A stretch of DNA of 11,933 nucleotides from Glomus cerebriforme (GCA_003550305.1 QKYT01000030.1:199989-211921); one strand, 5' to 3'. Shown: positions 1 to 8,113, counted from the stretch's first letter. The notes: generated by a model from the letters alone, not told the origin. Made by a program: numbers and translations.

Positions 1-2
1 AT

Positions 3-89
3 AATGAGCATGACCAGAACAACATTTCTAAAATTAAACTTGAAGTTGGTGATTCCTTTGACAATTGTAATATAAGTGTATTTAGTTAA
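3..89 (+). CDS. Partial coding-like tail, possibly start of a truncated FAR1-type protein
   Basis: The frame beginning at base 3 is open for 28 codons from the left edge and stops with TAA at 87-89. It is polar and Asn-rich, then reads KIKLEVGDSFDN. LEVGDSF followed by an aromatic/Asp-rich stretch resembles the lead-in to the FAR1 DNA-binding domain of MULE-derived proteins, which are abundant in Rhizophagus genomes. The FAR1 core itself is absent, because the frame ends soon after. This could be a truncated copy, a last exon, or chance; the 5' part lies outside the window. The family call is from memory of the motif and is weak. Confidence 0.3.
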   Translation, partial: NEHDQNNISKIKLEVGDSFDNCNISVFS

Positions 90-588
90 ATATTTTATTA
101 GGACAGCAAATTATTTTTTCTATTATTTATTTATTTTCCATTTGGTTTATGTAGAAATTTTTATGAAAATTACGTAACTGGCAAGAAAATCTCGTAGAAT
201 ACTAAATAATTTGTAATATCTTCACTTTTACGTGTAAGATGCTTTAATTAAGAGATTGATGTATTATTAGTTAGGAATTAGAGTTAGAGAAAGTTAGGAC
301 CTTGTACATTTGGGATTATTTTATTATGCTTCCTCGTTATTATCAGTTATGTCCTTTTCAACATGGGAAATTTATTATTTTTTTTTAAGAAAAAAAACAA
401 ATATTTTAGAAATACTTACAGTATATTGAGGAAAATTTTTTGATTTTGATATAAATGATGAATAATGAGTGGACATAAACAACTAATTTCCCCTGAATAT
501 TGTATGTACTGTAGCTGGAGCAAAAAAAAACAACTATTCATTATACTGATTTTTAGTCAATAACTAATGTTTTTGATGATATACATTT

Positions 589-644
589 TTTCATTAATAA
601 AAAATTTTAATTATTATCATTAAATTCAATTTTTATTAATGAAA
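589..644. repeat. 15-bp perfect inverted repeat with 26-nt spacer
   Basis: TTTCATTAATAAAAA at 589-603 is matched by its exact reverse complement at 630-644. The intervening 26 nt are AT-rich. It could be a hairpin or the ends of a very small decayed element. In a sequence this AT-rich a chance origin cannot be excluded, and no flanking target duplication was identified. Confidence 0.45.
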
Positions 645-736
645 CGGGAAGAAATTGATTATATTATTCTTTTGTCCACTGACAGACATGAGGTTTATTG
701 TTGGTGAAATATTGAAATTGGTATAAAATTTATTAA

Positions 737-895
737 GATCAAATCAACATCGAAGTTACCAACGGGACCTGGAAAAAAATGGCATTAAGTTATCAGTTTA
801 ATTATTTTCATGTCAAAGGGTGCGCCAGAGGTCCAGTTTATTTTGATGTTGATATTAACGCCAATTATCCAATTGTATTAAATTTTTATTGGTAA
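737..895 (+). other. Coding-like 52-codon open segment, unrecognised
   Basis: The frame between an in-frame TAA at 734-736 and a TAA at 893-895 is open for 52 codons. It is clearly less AT-biased than its flanks, with GGG, ACC, TGC, GCC and AGA codons. The peptide looks protein-like (for example CARGPVYFDVDINANYPIVL) and has one internal Met at 780-782. A possible splice acceptor AG lies at 736-737. No family is recognised. It may be a relic exon or a chance open frame in a less AT-rich patch. Confidence 0.2.
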
Positions 896-1104
896 TTTAA
901 TGTACTTTTGATTACTAGATGCAGAGTTTATAAGTTCTGAAACATATAATGTTAATTATTAAGTGTTTACTAAAAATTCAAATTTACAATAACAAAAAAC
1001 ATATCTTTATTATAGTTTACTCATATTTTTTATTTTGACGAGTCGCTGAACATAATATTTTAGTATAATTAGTTACGAATTATTTCATTAAAATACGTTA
1101 ATAA

Positions 1105-2133
1105 TCACTTTTCACATTTTATTAAATTAATTTCTTTAAAATTTAAAATAAAGGTCATTTTAGTTATAATCCTTAACTTCAAATTTTTTATATTTTCTTC
1201 AATTACTTCTAAACTAATAATAGCAAAATGGTCTTTAATAATTATTAAATTAAGTGATTTTTTTGATTCTCGATTTTTCCAATTTAAAAAAAAAAAAAAA
1301 AAAGATTCTAAATCTTTTGCAAACAATACTGAATTTGAAACATTTAATATTTTAATTCATAAAAATATTTTGATGAATATTTTGCAACAGTTTCTAATAC
1401 TTTGTTTTCATTTAAATATTTTACATCACATTAACCACACTAAATTTCAATACTTTCTAAATATTGACATTTATTAAATTGTATCCAATTCATTATTATT
1501 AAGTACTATAGAAAGTTTTTTAAGGTTTGGACAAAATTTAGCTATAGATAAATTTAAATCATGATCAACTTCCTTTCTATAAAATTCTTTAAGATTCTTC
1601 TAAAATTTTCATAATATATTCAGGATTTGAAAATTTATAAAGAATACTTTAAAATTGTAATTTTGGAATTTCAATTTCTTCAAGGAAGAAATTTGATTTA
1701 TACATAAACATTTTAAAAATTTCATTTATGATTAATGTTTGACCTTTTGAGAGACTTTTTAATGTAATAAGATTTTCTTTAATGGCGATAATAATTATAT
1801 CATAAATACTGTTATTTGAAAGAGTTTTGTAAATGCTGGATAATTAAACAGCGGTAGTTTTGAAATATATGTTGAAATAAAAAATTCCATTCTTGAATAA
1901 GAATTCTTTTGATTCATTGGGAAGACAAGCAACCAATATATTAAGAATTGTTAATGCTATTCCTGGTTGATATTTGTAAAAGTTAAAATTTAAAATATTT
2001 CATAAAATTCTAATAGAAATTTTACACCAATGTACCAATGATGATTAATTAATAAACATGAATTTAAAGTTTTTGTAACATCTAAATATTCAATAATTTC
2101 ATTTAAGCAGTCAGCTGAAAGTTGATAAGGCAT
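1105..2133 (-). pseudogene. Decayed F-box/LRR-like protein gene
   Basis: Reading down from ATG at 2133-2131, the first residues give a clear N-terminal F-box, MPYQLSADCLNEIIEYLDVT, then NSCLLINHHW. F-box proteins normally recruit substrates to SCF ubiquitin ligases. The frame then breaks. An 8-bp tandem duplication (2026-2041) follows HHW; past it CKISVRIL is followed by TGA (2002-2000) where the family has Trp. Further on, YQPGIALTILN and ACLPNESKEFLFKNGIF are readable, then a one-base insertion in a T run shifts the frame. Later pieces include SNNSIYDIIIIAIKENLITL, FCPNLKKLSIVL, QYLESIEI followed by TAG (1442-1440) for Trp, KVLETVAKYSSK, and a C-terminal stretch FAKDLESF...LNWKNRESKK ending at TGA 1107-1105. 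The order is that of the Rhizophagus F-box family. The total is shorter than the roughly 450-500 residues I recall for the family, so part of the LRR middle is probably lost. Several independent lesions make a functional product unlikely. Confidence 0.85.
1286..1303. repeat. 18-nt poly(A) homopolymer
   Basis: Eighteen consecutive A on the + strand, inside the F-box pseudogene. Read on the minus strand it gives a run of Phe codons where family members have only a short Phe stretch. It is a likely site of slippage and sequencing length error. Confidence 0.9.
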
Positions 2134-3030
2134 TTTTTTTTTAAAAAAAAAACATTCAAAAAAAAAACAAATTCAACGTTTTAAGTTTTAAAAATTATTC
2201 ATAAGAAGCCATTGTACTAAAAGCTGTTACCTTGAATTGTGTGATAAGTTTATGTTTTATTGATCAAATTTTATTTCGAAAAAAATCTTATATAGTAAAT
2301 TTTGCTATATGACTTAATATAGTTTTGTTAAATAATGTTGACATCCCAATAATCTACGCAAGGATATTTTATAAGATGAATATTTAAAAAATAATGTTTT
2401 TAGTATCGTTAATTTATATGCTGTAATTACTAACTCAAATTTTATTAATAAAGAAACAAAGGTTTGAAATTTTTTGAGAAAAAATTTTGTGCGTATTTAC
2501 TAATAAAGAGAACTCTTCTTTATTGATTTTTATTGTTATTTCAGGAATTTTTATTCTTTTTTAAACATTGACATTATTTGCCCTGAAAAAATAGTGGTTG
2601 ATGTTCTTGATAATAAAAAAATTTTTGAAAGTTTGCCTAATCTAGAAATTATTAAAATATTATAGTAGGTACTAGCGTAAACCGGGATCAATGAGCTTAA
2701 ACCAATATAGTAAATCGTGTATATAAAAAATATTCCAGAAATAAGCTGTGATACAAACAAAAAAAAACATTTTGATTTATATTCAGGAAAATTAGATCCC
2801 ACATATTGGTATCAACAGGTGGCTTAAAATTTTTTTGTTTATAATTAGAATTTTATAGCTAATATTGATAAAAAAAATTATTGGACAATTTAAAATGATT
2901 TACAATTTATGTTATTAAACACTTTGAAAGAATCAATATTTTTGGTCTGACAGTCCTGATGATTCTCGCATAGTATAAGAACTTTTAAAAATTATTTTCA
3001 TTGTTGATTTATCAATAAATAACCAATATG
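2134..3030. other. AT-rich intergenic region upstream of the F-box relic
   Basis: Contains homopolymer tracts near 2138-2168 and a doubtful minus-strand open frame (2551-2802). No further gene, RNA or repeat is supported. The stretch directly above 2133 would have held the promoter of the former F-box gene. Confidence 0.55.
2551..2802 (-). other. Doubtful hydrophobic open frame
   Basis: An 83-codon open frame with no ATG at its 5' end: it opens at a GTG, with an in-frame TGA a few codons upstream. The peptide is rich in Phe, Ile, Tyr and Leu and has two stretches that could span a membrane (around residues 12-32 and 35-52), but high AT content alone produces such compositions. It could be an exon of a spliced membrane protein or a gene relic; a second frame over its first part (PPVDTNMWDLIF...) is also open. 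No family is recognised. Confidence 0.15.
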
Positions 3031-3120
3031 TTAATTAACAATCACGCCACCTACCAGTTCGCCGCAGTACGCCAAAAAAACATAGGCGCAAACACCGATC
3101 ATCAGGCACAGCCAAATCAT
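3031..3120 (-). CDS. Candidate 29-residue hydrophobic micropeptide, unrecognised
   Basis: ATG at 3120-3118 to TAA at 3033-3031. The ORF is about 47% G+C (42 of 90 bases), against a surrounding level that is far lower, and it uses GC-ending codons (CTG, TGC, GCC, GCG, GGC) unlike any other gene in the window. The peptide is almost entirely hydrophobic, with three Cys and one acidic residue; it starts MIWLCLMIGVCAYVFLAY and could form one membrane span or a signal peptide. A GTAGGT inside the ORF could act as a splice donor after residue 22, so it might be a first exon rather than a complete gene. An in-frame TGA lies five codons upstream of the Met. It is transcribed away from the kinase gene. 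No known small membrane protein is recognised. Confidence 0.3.
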   Translation of the reverse strand: MIWLCLMIGVCAYVFLAYCGELVGGVIVN

Positions 3121-3182
3121 GCATTGCACAATTCAGAAACCTGTATAATAACGGTTACACAGGAATTTCTTTAGTTAGCAGT

Positions 3183-3198
3183 TAGATAGATAGATAGA
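3183..3198. repeat. TAGA microsatellite, four units
   Basis: Four perfect copies of TAGA, in the region upstream of the kinase gene. Confidence 0.9.
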
Positions 3199-3398
3199 TT
3201 CATCAACTTTTTGATAAAATGCAAGTTCTGTGATGATCGAATACACGGTATTTTAAAATTTTAATGTGTCACTAATGTTACTCTGCAGTAAACATAACAT
3301 AAACACAACTGAACATCAATGCTGTGTTCGTTACTTCTAAGACTCAAACATAAGTAAATATCGCTTGTACAAAATAAAGTTCTTCTAAACTTCAAAAA
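3199..3398 (+). promoter_or_regulatory. Presumed 5' flank of the multi-module kinase gene
   Basis: About 200 bp lie between the microsatellite and the ATG at 3399. The last 100 bp are A/C-rich on the + strand (AAACATAACATAAACACAAC at 3290-3309), and the ATG has A at -3, as expected of a fungal leader. No TATA box or other named site can be defended. The designation rests on position only. Confidence 0.35.
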
Positions 3399-3800
3399 AT
3401 GAAAGATAATACAAATAATATAAATTTTTCAAATATGCTTTGTTTAAAATGTCAATTCAAATTAAATTTTTTTGACTGGTGCAAGAGTTGTAAATTGTAT
3501 CATTTTCAATTTAATTATGGAAAATTCCCGAGCGAAAATAATAAAATTAATAATCTTCTTAAGGATAATTATTGTAATAGTAAAGAGCCAGAAGAATTAA
3601 TTGAGTGGATACCTTATTATAAGTTGAAAAAGATTACATTTATTGTTGATAAAGAATCATCAAAATTATATAACGCTTCATGGTCAAATTGTCATATTTG
3701 TTATTGGAATAAGTACCAACTTAACTGGATTCGAAAAATTGAGGAAAGACAAGTATTACTAATGAGTTTTAAAAACTTGAATGATTTATTTAAGCAAAAT
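3399..3800 (+). repeat. Module 1: exon 1, zinc ribbon + degenerate kinase N-lobe
   Basis: 134 codons from the initiator ATG, ending phase 0 at GTAAGT (3801). The ribbon is LCLKC...FFDWCKSC. The WIPY motif that precedes beta1 is present, but the glycine loop is replaced by VDKESSKLYNASW. The beta3 segment reads VLLMSF, with Met (ATG 3762-3764) at the ATP-anchoring Lys position. The following intron is 83 bp (3801-3883). Confidence 0.75.
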
Positions 3801-6800
3801 GTAAGTTTTTTTTAAAAAGATAATTTTTATTATGACTTTTAATGAACTAAACTTCTAAATAATTAATTACATTCTTAACATAGTTTTACCTAAATCTTTA
3901 TGGAATATCTAAAGATCCAATATCTCTCAATTTTATATTAATATTTGATTTCCGTTGTATGGAATGTTGGCTCAAATTAAATTTTTTTGACTGGTGCAAG
4001 AGTTGCAAATTGAAACGTTTTCATTGTAATTATGGAGAATTTCCAAGTGAAAATAATGAAATTAATAATTTTCTAAAGGATAACTATTGTAACAGTAAAA
4101 AGCCAGAAGAATTAATTGAATGGATACCTTATTCTGAATTTAAAGATATTACACAAATTTCTAAGGGTTCAAGGTTGTATAACGCTACATGGTCAAATGG
4201 TCATATTTGTTATTGGAATAAGTACCAACTTAACTGGATTCGAAAAATTGAGGAAAGTCAAGTATTACTAATGAGTTTTAAAAACTTGAATGATTTATTT
4301 AAGCAAAATGTAAGTTTTTTTAAAAAGATAATTTTTATTATGACTTTCAATGAACTAAACTTCTAAATAATTAATTGCATTCTTAACATAGTTTTACCTA
4401 AATCTTTATGGAATATCTAAAGATCCAANATCTCTCAATTNTATATTAATATTTGANTACCATTGTAATGAATGTGATCNCAAATTAAATTTCTTTGACT
4501 GGTGCAAGAGATGTAAATTAGATCATTTTCAATTTAATTATGGAGAATTTCCAAGTGAAAATAATGATATTGATAATCTCCTTAAAGATAATTATTGTGA
4601 AAGTAATGATTTAAAAGAAATAATTGAATGGATACCTTATTCTGAATTTAAAGATATCACACATATTTCTAAGAGTTCAAGGTCGCATAACGCTACATGG
4701 ATAAATGGTTATATTTGTGATTGGAATNAAGGCATATTTAACTGGAATCGAAATTGTAAAAACTTGAAAGTATCACTAATGAATTTTGAAAATTTAGATA
4801 ACTTACTGATACTTGATTATATATATCTAAAGTAAGTTTATTTATAATATCTTATTTTATTAAGTCCTTTAACTAATAAGAATGATATTTAAATTAGATA
4901 CAAATATTAATTGCAAAAGGAAGATGCCATCTATTTTATGGGATATCTAAAGACCCAATATCACTTAATTACATATTAGTATTTTATTATAAAGATTATA
5001 ATCAAAATCTATGTGATAAATGTCAAATTTTACCTTATTTTCTTGACTGGTGTAAGAGTTGTAGATTAAATCATTTCCAATTAAATTATGGAGAATTTCC
5101 AAGTGGAAATAATAAAATTGATAAATTTCTTAAGGATAATTATTGTGAAAGTAAAGATTTAAAAGGATTAATTAAATGGATACCTTACAATGAATTTAAA
5201 GATATTACAAATATTTCTAATGACTCAGAATTTTACAACGCTATATGGCTAAATGGTTATATTTGTGATTTGGATAGAAATAAATTTAATTGGAATCGAA
5301 ATATCAAAAACTTGAAAGTTAGATTAATGAAACTTGAAAATTTAAGTGACTTACTATTACTTAATGTTTCATATAATGTAAGTTTGTTTATAATTCTTAA
5401 CTGATTAAATCTTTTAACTTATGAGTAATGATGCTTATTATATTATAGATAATAAGTGCAAGAGAAAGGTTTCATCTAATTTATGGAATATCTAAAGACC
5501 CAATATCACTTAATTATTTATTGGTTTGTTATGAAGATTATAATCAAAACTTATGTGTTAAATGTGAATTTTTACACAATTTTTTTGGCTGGTGTAAGAG
5601 TTGTAAATTGAATCATTTTATATTAAATTATGGAGAATTTTCAAGTGGAAATAGTAAGATTGATCAATTTCTTATAAATAATTATTGTGAAAGTAAAAGT
5701 ACAAAAGAAATAATTGAATGGATACCATATAATGAGCTAATAAATATTTTTTCTATTAAAAAAGATATTCAATATCTAGCTAAATGGATAAAAGGTTGTA
5801 TTGTTGACTGGGCGCTCTTTGAAAATAAATGGATAAGAGATGAATATCAAAAAGTAATTTTGAAAACTATAAAAAATTTACCAAATTCATTAAACATTGA
5901 AGTAAGTTTCATATTATCCATTTTTTTTTATTTATGTTAATTATTAATTTTATTTTTTTTTTTTTTGCTTGATTAATAAAGATTGAATCAAATTACCATA
6001 AAATTTTTGGAATTTCTAAAGATCCAATAACACATAATTATATTTTGGTAACTCAATATTCTGAATTCTTATGCTCTGACTGTCTATATAAAAAATCATT
6101 TTTTAATTGGTGTATTGATTGTAAAATTAAACACTTTAATTTTAATTATGGGGAATTTCCAAATGAAAATAATGATATTAATACTATTCTTAAGTATAAT
6201 TATTGTAAATGTAACAAAGTATATGAATTTATTGAATGGATACCTTACTCATCACTTATTGGTATTACATTTATTAATAAAGGAGGATTTTCAGAAGTAT
6301 ATAGTGCTTTATGGTTAAATTATAAAATAAAGGAATGGGATCATATAGCATTAGAATGAACTCGATTTAATACATATAGGCATGTAGCTTTAAAAATACT
6401 TAAAAATTCTTGTTACAATATTTCAGAATTTTTACAAGAAGTAAGTTATTGATATTTATCTACTTATATTATTATTTACTTATAATGTTAATTTTATCTA
6501 TGATTAATTTGTTTGTAATTATTTTATCTATTTTATCTAATTTGGACATTTATCCAATAATAATCATAGGTACAATCTTATTATAAAATAGGATTTTCTC
6601 ATAAAATTACTAGGCTCTATGGTATATCACAAGATCCGAAAACACAAGATTATATTCTAGTACTAGAATATGTAAAATATGGAAGTTTACGAGACTTTTT
6701 GGATAAGTATAACAGATATCTACTTATATCATATAAGATTCAAATATTAAAAGATATTGCCATTGGTCTTAAAGAAGTCCATTCAAAAGGATTAATTCAT

Positions 6801-7674
6801 CAAGATATCCATTCTGGAAATATATTAAATATAGATTTTGATAAAATTAAAATAACTGATTTTGGTTTAAGTAAGTATATTAATCAAAAATCAGCTAATA
6901 ATAATGAAGAAAAGAAAATATATGGAAATTTACCATATATTGCTCCAGAAGTATTACGAGGACAACCTTATACTAAAAATGCAGACATTTACGCATTTGG
7001 AGTTATTATTAATGAAGTAATTACTGGTGAAAGACCTTTTATAAATAATATTACAATTTATGATGAAATAAAACTTATTATAGATATCTGTAAAAATGGA
7101 TTGAGACCAAAAATTTACGAAAATACTCCAAAACCTTTAATTACTTTATTAAACAAATGTTTGGATGCAAATCCTCTTAATCGACCAGCGGCAGATGAAA
7201 TAATGCAAGAATTAATTTACTTTGAAACTGATGATATTATTTTTAAAGAATTAAGAGATTATAATAATGAAATAGTAAAGCAATATTTAGTTAAAAAACA
7301 ATCAACAGATAAATTAGATTATTCAAAAACAGTTTATAGCAGTAGATTATTAAAATTAATAAATTTTAAAGGTAGGTTAATTAATTAATAGTTATGTGAT
7401 TTTACATATAACAATTAACTTTGTTTTAAAAAATATAGAATTGCCACAATCTGAAGGTTTAGACTGTTGTATTTTAAGTACTTCTAGAAATAATTATCAA
7501 ATTAATTCTTCAATTATCAATATATATACAGAAGGTCAAGGTAAATATTATTACTAATTAAAGTGAATAATCTTATAAAATGTAATTATGTTAACAAATA
7601 AAATCTTTTAAATAGTAACCCATCAGGATGAAACGCAAATAACACAATGTCATGATTGTGCTATTAATAATTAA
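3399..7674 (+). CDS. Multi-module zinc-ribbon protein kinase family gene with an in-frame stop (possible pseudogene)
   Basis: Nine exons fit: 3399-3800, 3884-4309, 4392-4831, 4924-5377, 5449-5901, 5982-6440, 6570-7371, 7439-7540 and 7616-7674. Joined they make 3597 nt, one frame of 1198 residues, apart from TGA at codon 851 (6357-6359). Exons 1-6 each hold a zinc ribbon (C-x2-C-x9-C-x2-C with FFDWCKSC) and a kinase N-lobe-like segment. Exons 2-7 each open with beta4-beta5-like YGISKDP...NYILV. Only module 6 has the glycine loop KGGFSEVY (G826) and VALK with K863. Exon 7 supplies the C-lobe: HQDIHSGNIL (H955-D957, Gln in place of the HRD Arg), DFG from D975, APE from A1003, then DIYAFGVI and RPAADEI. 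Exons 8-9 encode a polar tail ending CHDCAINN. The family is the zinc-ribbon kinases of Rhizophagus, usually with one ribbon per kinase. Because TGA precedes the catalytic Lys, the encoded protein would lack a kinase domain unless the stop is read through, polymorphic or a sequence error. Confidence 0.8.
3884..4309 (+). repeat. Module 2: exon 2, near-copy of module 1
   Basis: 142 codons, phase 0 on both sides. It opens with FYLNLYGISKDPIS, then the ribbon CMECWLKLNFFDWCKSC. The glycine loop is SKGSRLYNATW and beta3 is VLLMSF, again with Met for Lys. Its 3' part and the following 82-bp intron (4310-4391) are almost base-for-base identical to the same part of module 1, which points to a recent tandem duplication or gene conversion. 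Confidence 0.75.
4392..4831 (+). repeat. Module 3: exon 3, contains ambiguous bases
   Basis: Opens with the same FYLNLYGISKDP as module 2. The ribbon is CNEC...FFDWCKRC. The glycine loop is SKSSRSHNATW and beta3 is VSLMNF (Met for Lys). N occurs at 4429, 4441, 4457, 4480 and 4728; the last lies in codon NAA, which would be a stop if N were T, but aligned modules favour Lys. Unlike its siblings the exon ends two bases into a codon (donor GTAAGT at 4832), so the next exon must supply one base. Confidence 0.65.
4898..5377 (+). repeat. Module 4: exon 4, acceptor ambiguous
   Basis: The acceptor matching the other modules is the TTAG at 4894-4897 (exon from 4898, phase 0), but that clashes with the phase-2 donor of module 3. 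An AAG at 4921-4923 (exon from 4924) restores the frame and leads directly into CHLFYGISKDP; I used that one in the joined frame. The ribbon is LCDKC...FLDWCKSC, the loop region is SNDSEFYNAIW, and beta3 is VRLMKL (Met for Lys). The exon ends at 5377 and the intron 5378-5448 is 71 bp. Confidence 0.65.
5449..5901 (+). repeat. Module 5: exon 5, keeps the beta3 lysine but not the glycine loop
   Basis: 151 codons, phase 0. It opens IISARERFHLIYGISKDP. The ribbon is LCVKC...FFGWCKSC. The glycine loop is lost (SIKKDIQYLAKW), but beta3 reads VILKTI, so Lys is present where modules 1-4 have Met. The KWIR motif keeps the Trp that is TGA in module 6. The intron is 5902-5981 (80 bp). Confidence 0.7.
5982..6440 (+). 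repeat. Module 6: exon 6, the canonical N-lobe, broken by TGA
   Basis: 153 codons, phase 0. The ribbon is LCSDC...FFNWCIDC, then WIPYSSL, KGGFSEVYSALW and, after TGA at 6357-6359, TRFNTYRHVALKILKN and SEFLQE. This is the only module with both an intact glycine loop and VALK, and it joins directly to the catalytic C-lobe exon, so it is the ancestral kinase N-lobe. The intron 6441-6569 (129 bp) ends at ATAG; that acceptor keeps phase 0 and adds VQSYYKIGFSHKI before YGISQDP. Confidence 0.75.
6357..6359 (+). other. In-frame TGA at a conserved Trp of module 6
   Basis: GAA-TGA-ACT-CGA stands where modules 1, 2 and 5 have TGG-ATT-CGA-like codons (WIR) and modules 3-4 have WNR. One G-to-A change from TGG explains it. 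The frame stays open and conserved on both sides, so this is a nonsense change and not a frameshift. No nearby GT/AG pair removes it without deleting the glycine loop or the VALK lysine. Confidence 0.85.
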
Positions 7675-8025
7675 TTGTAAGTGTATGTAATATTTTTTAT
7701 TTTTATATATTGTCAAACAATTGGAATATAGAGTATAGTTTATTTTTTAAACAGACCAATTATGTAATTTGGCAAAGGAATTATCTCAATAAAACTACAT
7801 TTTTTTTTACTTAATTGTTCCAATATTTATAATAAATTTATACCTTTGAATAAAATTTATAGGCTGATTGATACTACCTAAATTATTATAATTTTATATA
7901 TTGATAAATTGAAAATTTAGAAACAGAAATTATGAATAAATAAGGAAAATGTATTTGCCGTTACAATAAAAATTCCAAGCTTTTAGTAAAATGGCGGCTA
8001 AATGTTGATTTGCCACTTCCACTCA
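7675..8025. other. 3' flank of the kinase gene, AT-rich, no gene seen
   Basis: Follows the kinase stop at 7672-7674. It contains AT-rich sequence and AATAAA-like strings (for example near 7788) that could serve in polyadenylation, but none can be singled out. The end (near 7990-8025) becomes less AT-rich before the hairpin cluster. Confidence 0.5.
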
Positions 8026-8066
8026 CCTATCAATAGGAGTACCTTTTTATCAGATGATAAAAAGGT
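8026..8066. repeat. Two adjacent hairpins
   Basis: CCTAT-CA-ATAGG at 8026-8037 is followed three bases later by a perfect 12-bp inverted repeat with a 2-nt loop at 8041-8066 (ACCTTTTTATCA-GA-TGATAAAAAGGT). The bases just downstream repeat AGGTCAA (8061-8067 and 8082-8088), each copy followed by AACCT. Such clustered short palindromes often mark ends of small transposons; no promoter or terminator role is evident. Confidence 0.6.
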
Positions 8067-8113
8067 CAAGTTTAACCTCTAGGTCAACCTCCAAATCACA
8101 CTGGTGTTATTTA

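Larger units (their letters stand above)
90..1104. other. AT-rich intergenic region without a convincing gene
   Basis: Mostly A/T runs with stops in all frames. Two items stand out: a 15-bp perfect inverted repeat (589-603 and 630-644) and a GC-richer open segment at 737-895 (+). No tRNA-, rRNA- or CRISPR-like structure is visible. Confidence 0.6.

Noticed and set aside
3140..3170. CCTGT...ACAGG inverted pair beside the GC-richer ORF
   Set aside because: Only five bases per arm are exact and the interior does not pair, so it is too weak to call an operator or transposon end.
3959..4366. Module 2 as a separate gene starting at its internal ATG
   Set aside because: The reading frame extends upstream through YGISKDP to a proper acceptor in phase with exon 1, and the apparent C-terminal residues after 4309 are intron sequence starting GTAAGT.
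6115..6318. A second open frame on the + strand inside module 6
   Set aside because: It overlaps the ribbon and glycine-loop frame, which is conserved in all modules. Its peptide is Leu/Ile-rich noise, a shadow of the true frame.
6591..6600. Acceptor TAG at 6589-6591 for exon 7
   Set aside because: It leaves two bases before the frame and does not match the phase-0 donor at 6441. The ATAG ending at 6569 does.
6699..7388. Stand-alone 229-residue kinase ending at TAA 7386-7388
   Set aside because: It lacks the N-lobe, and the frame extends upstream to the acceptor at 6569. A donor at 7372 joined to exons at 7439 and 7616 restores the family tail (FKELPQ...), so the stop at 7386 is intronic.
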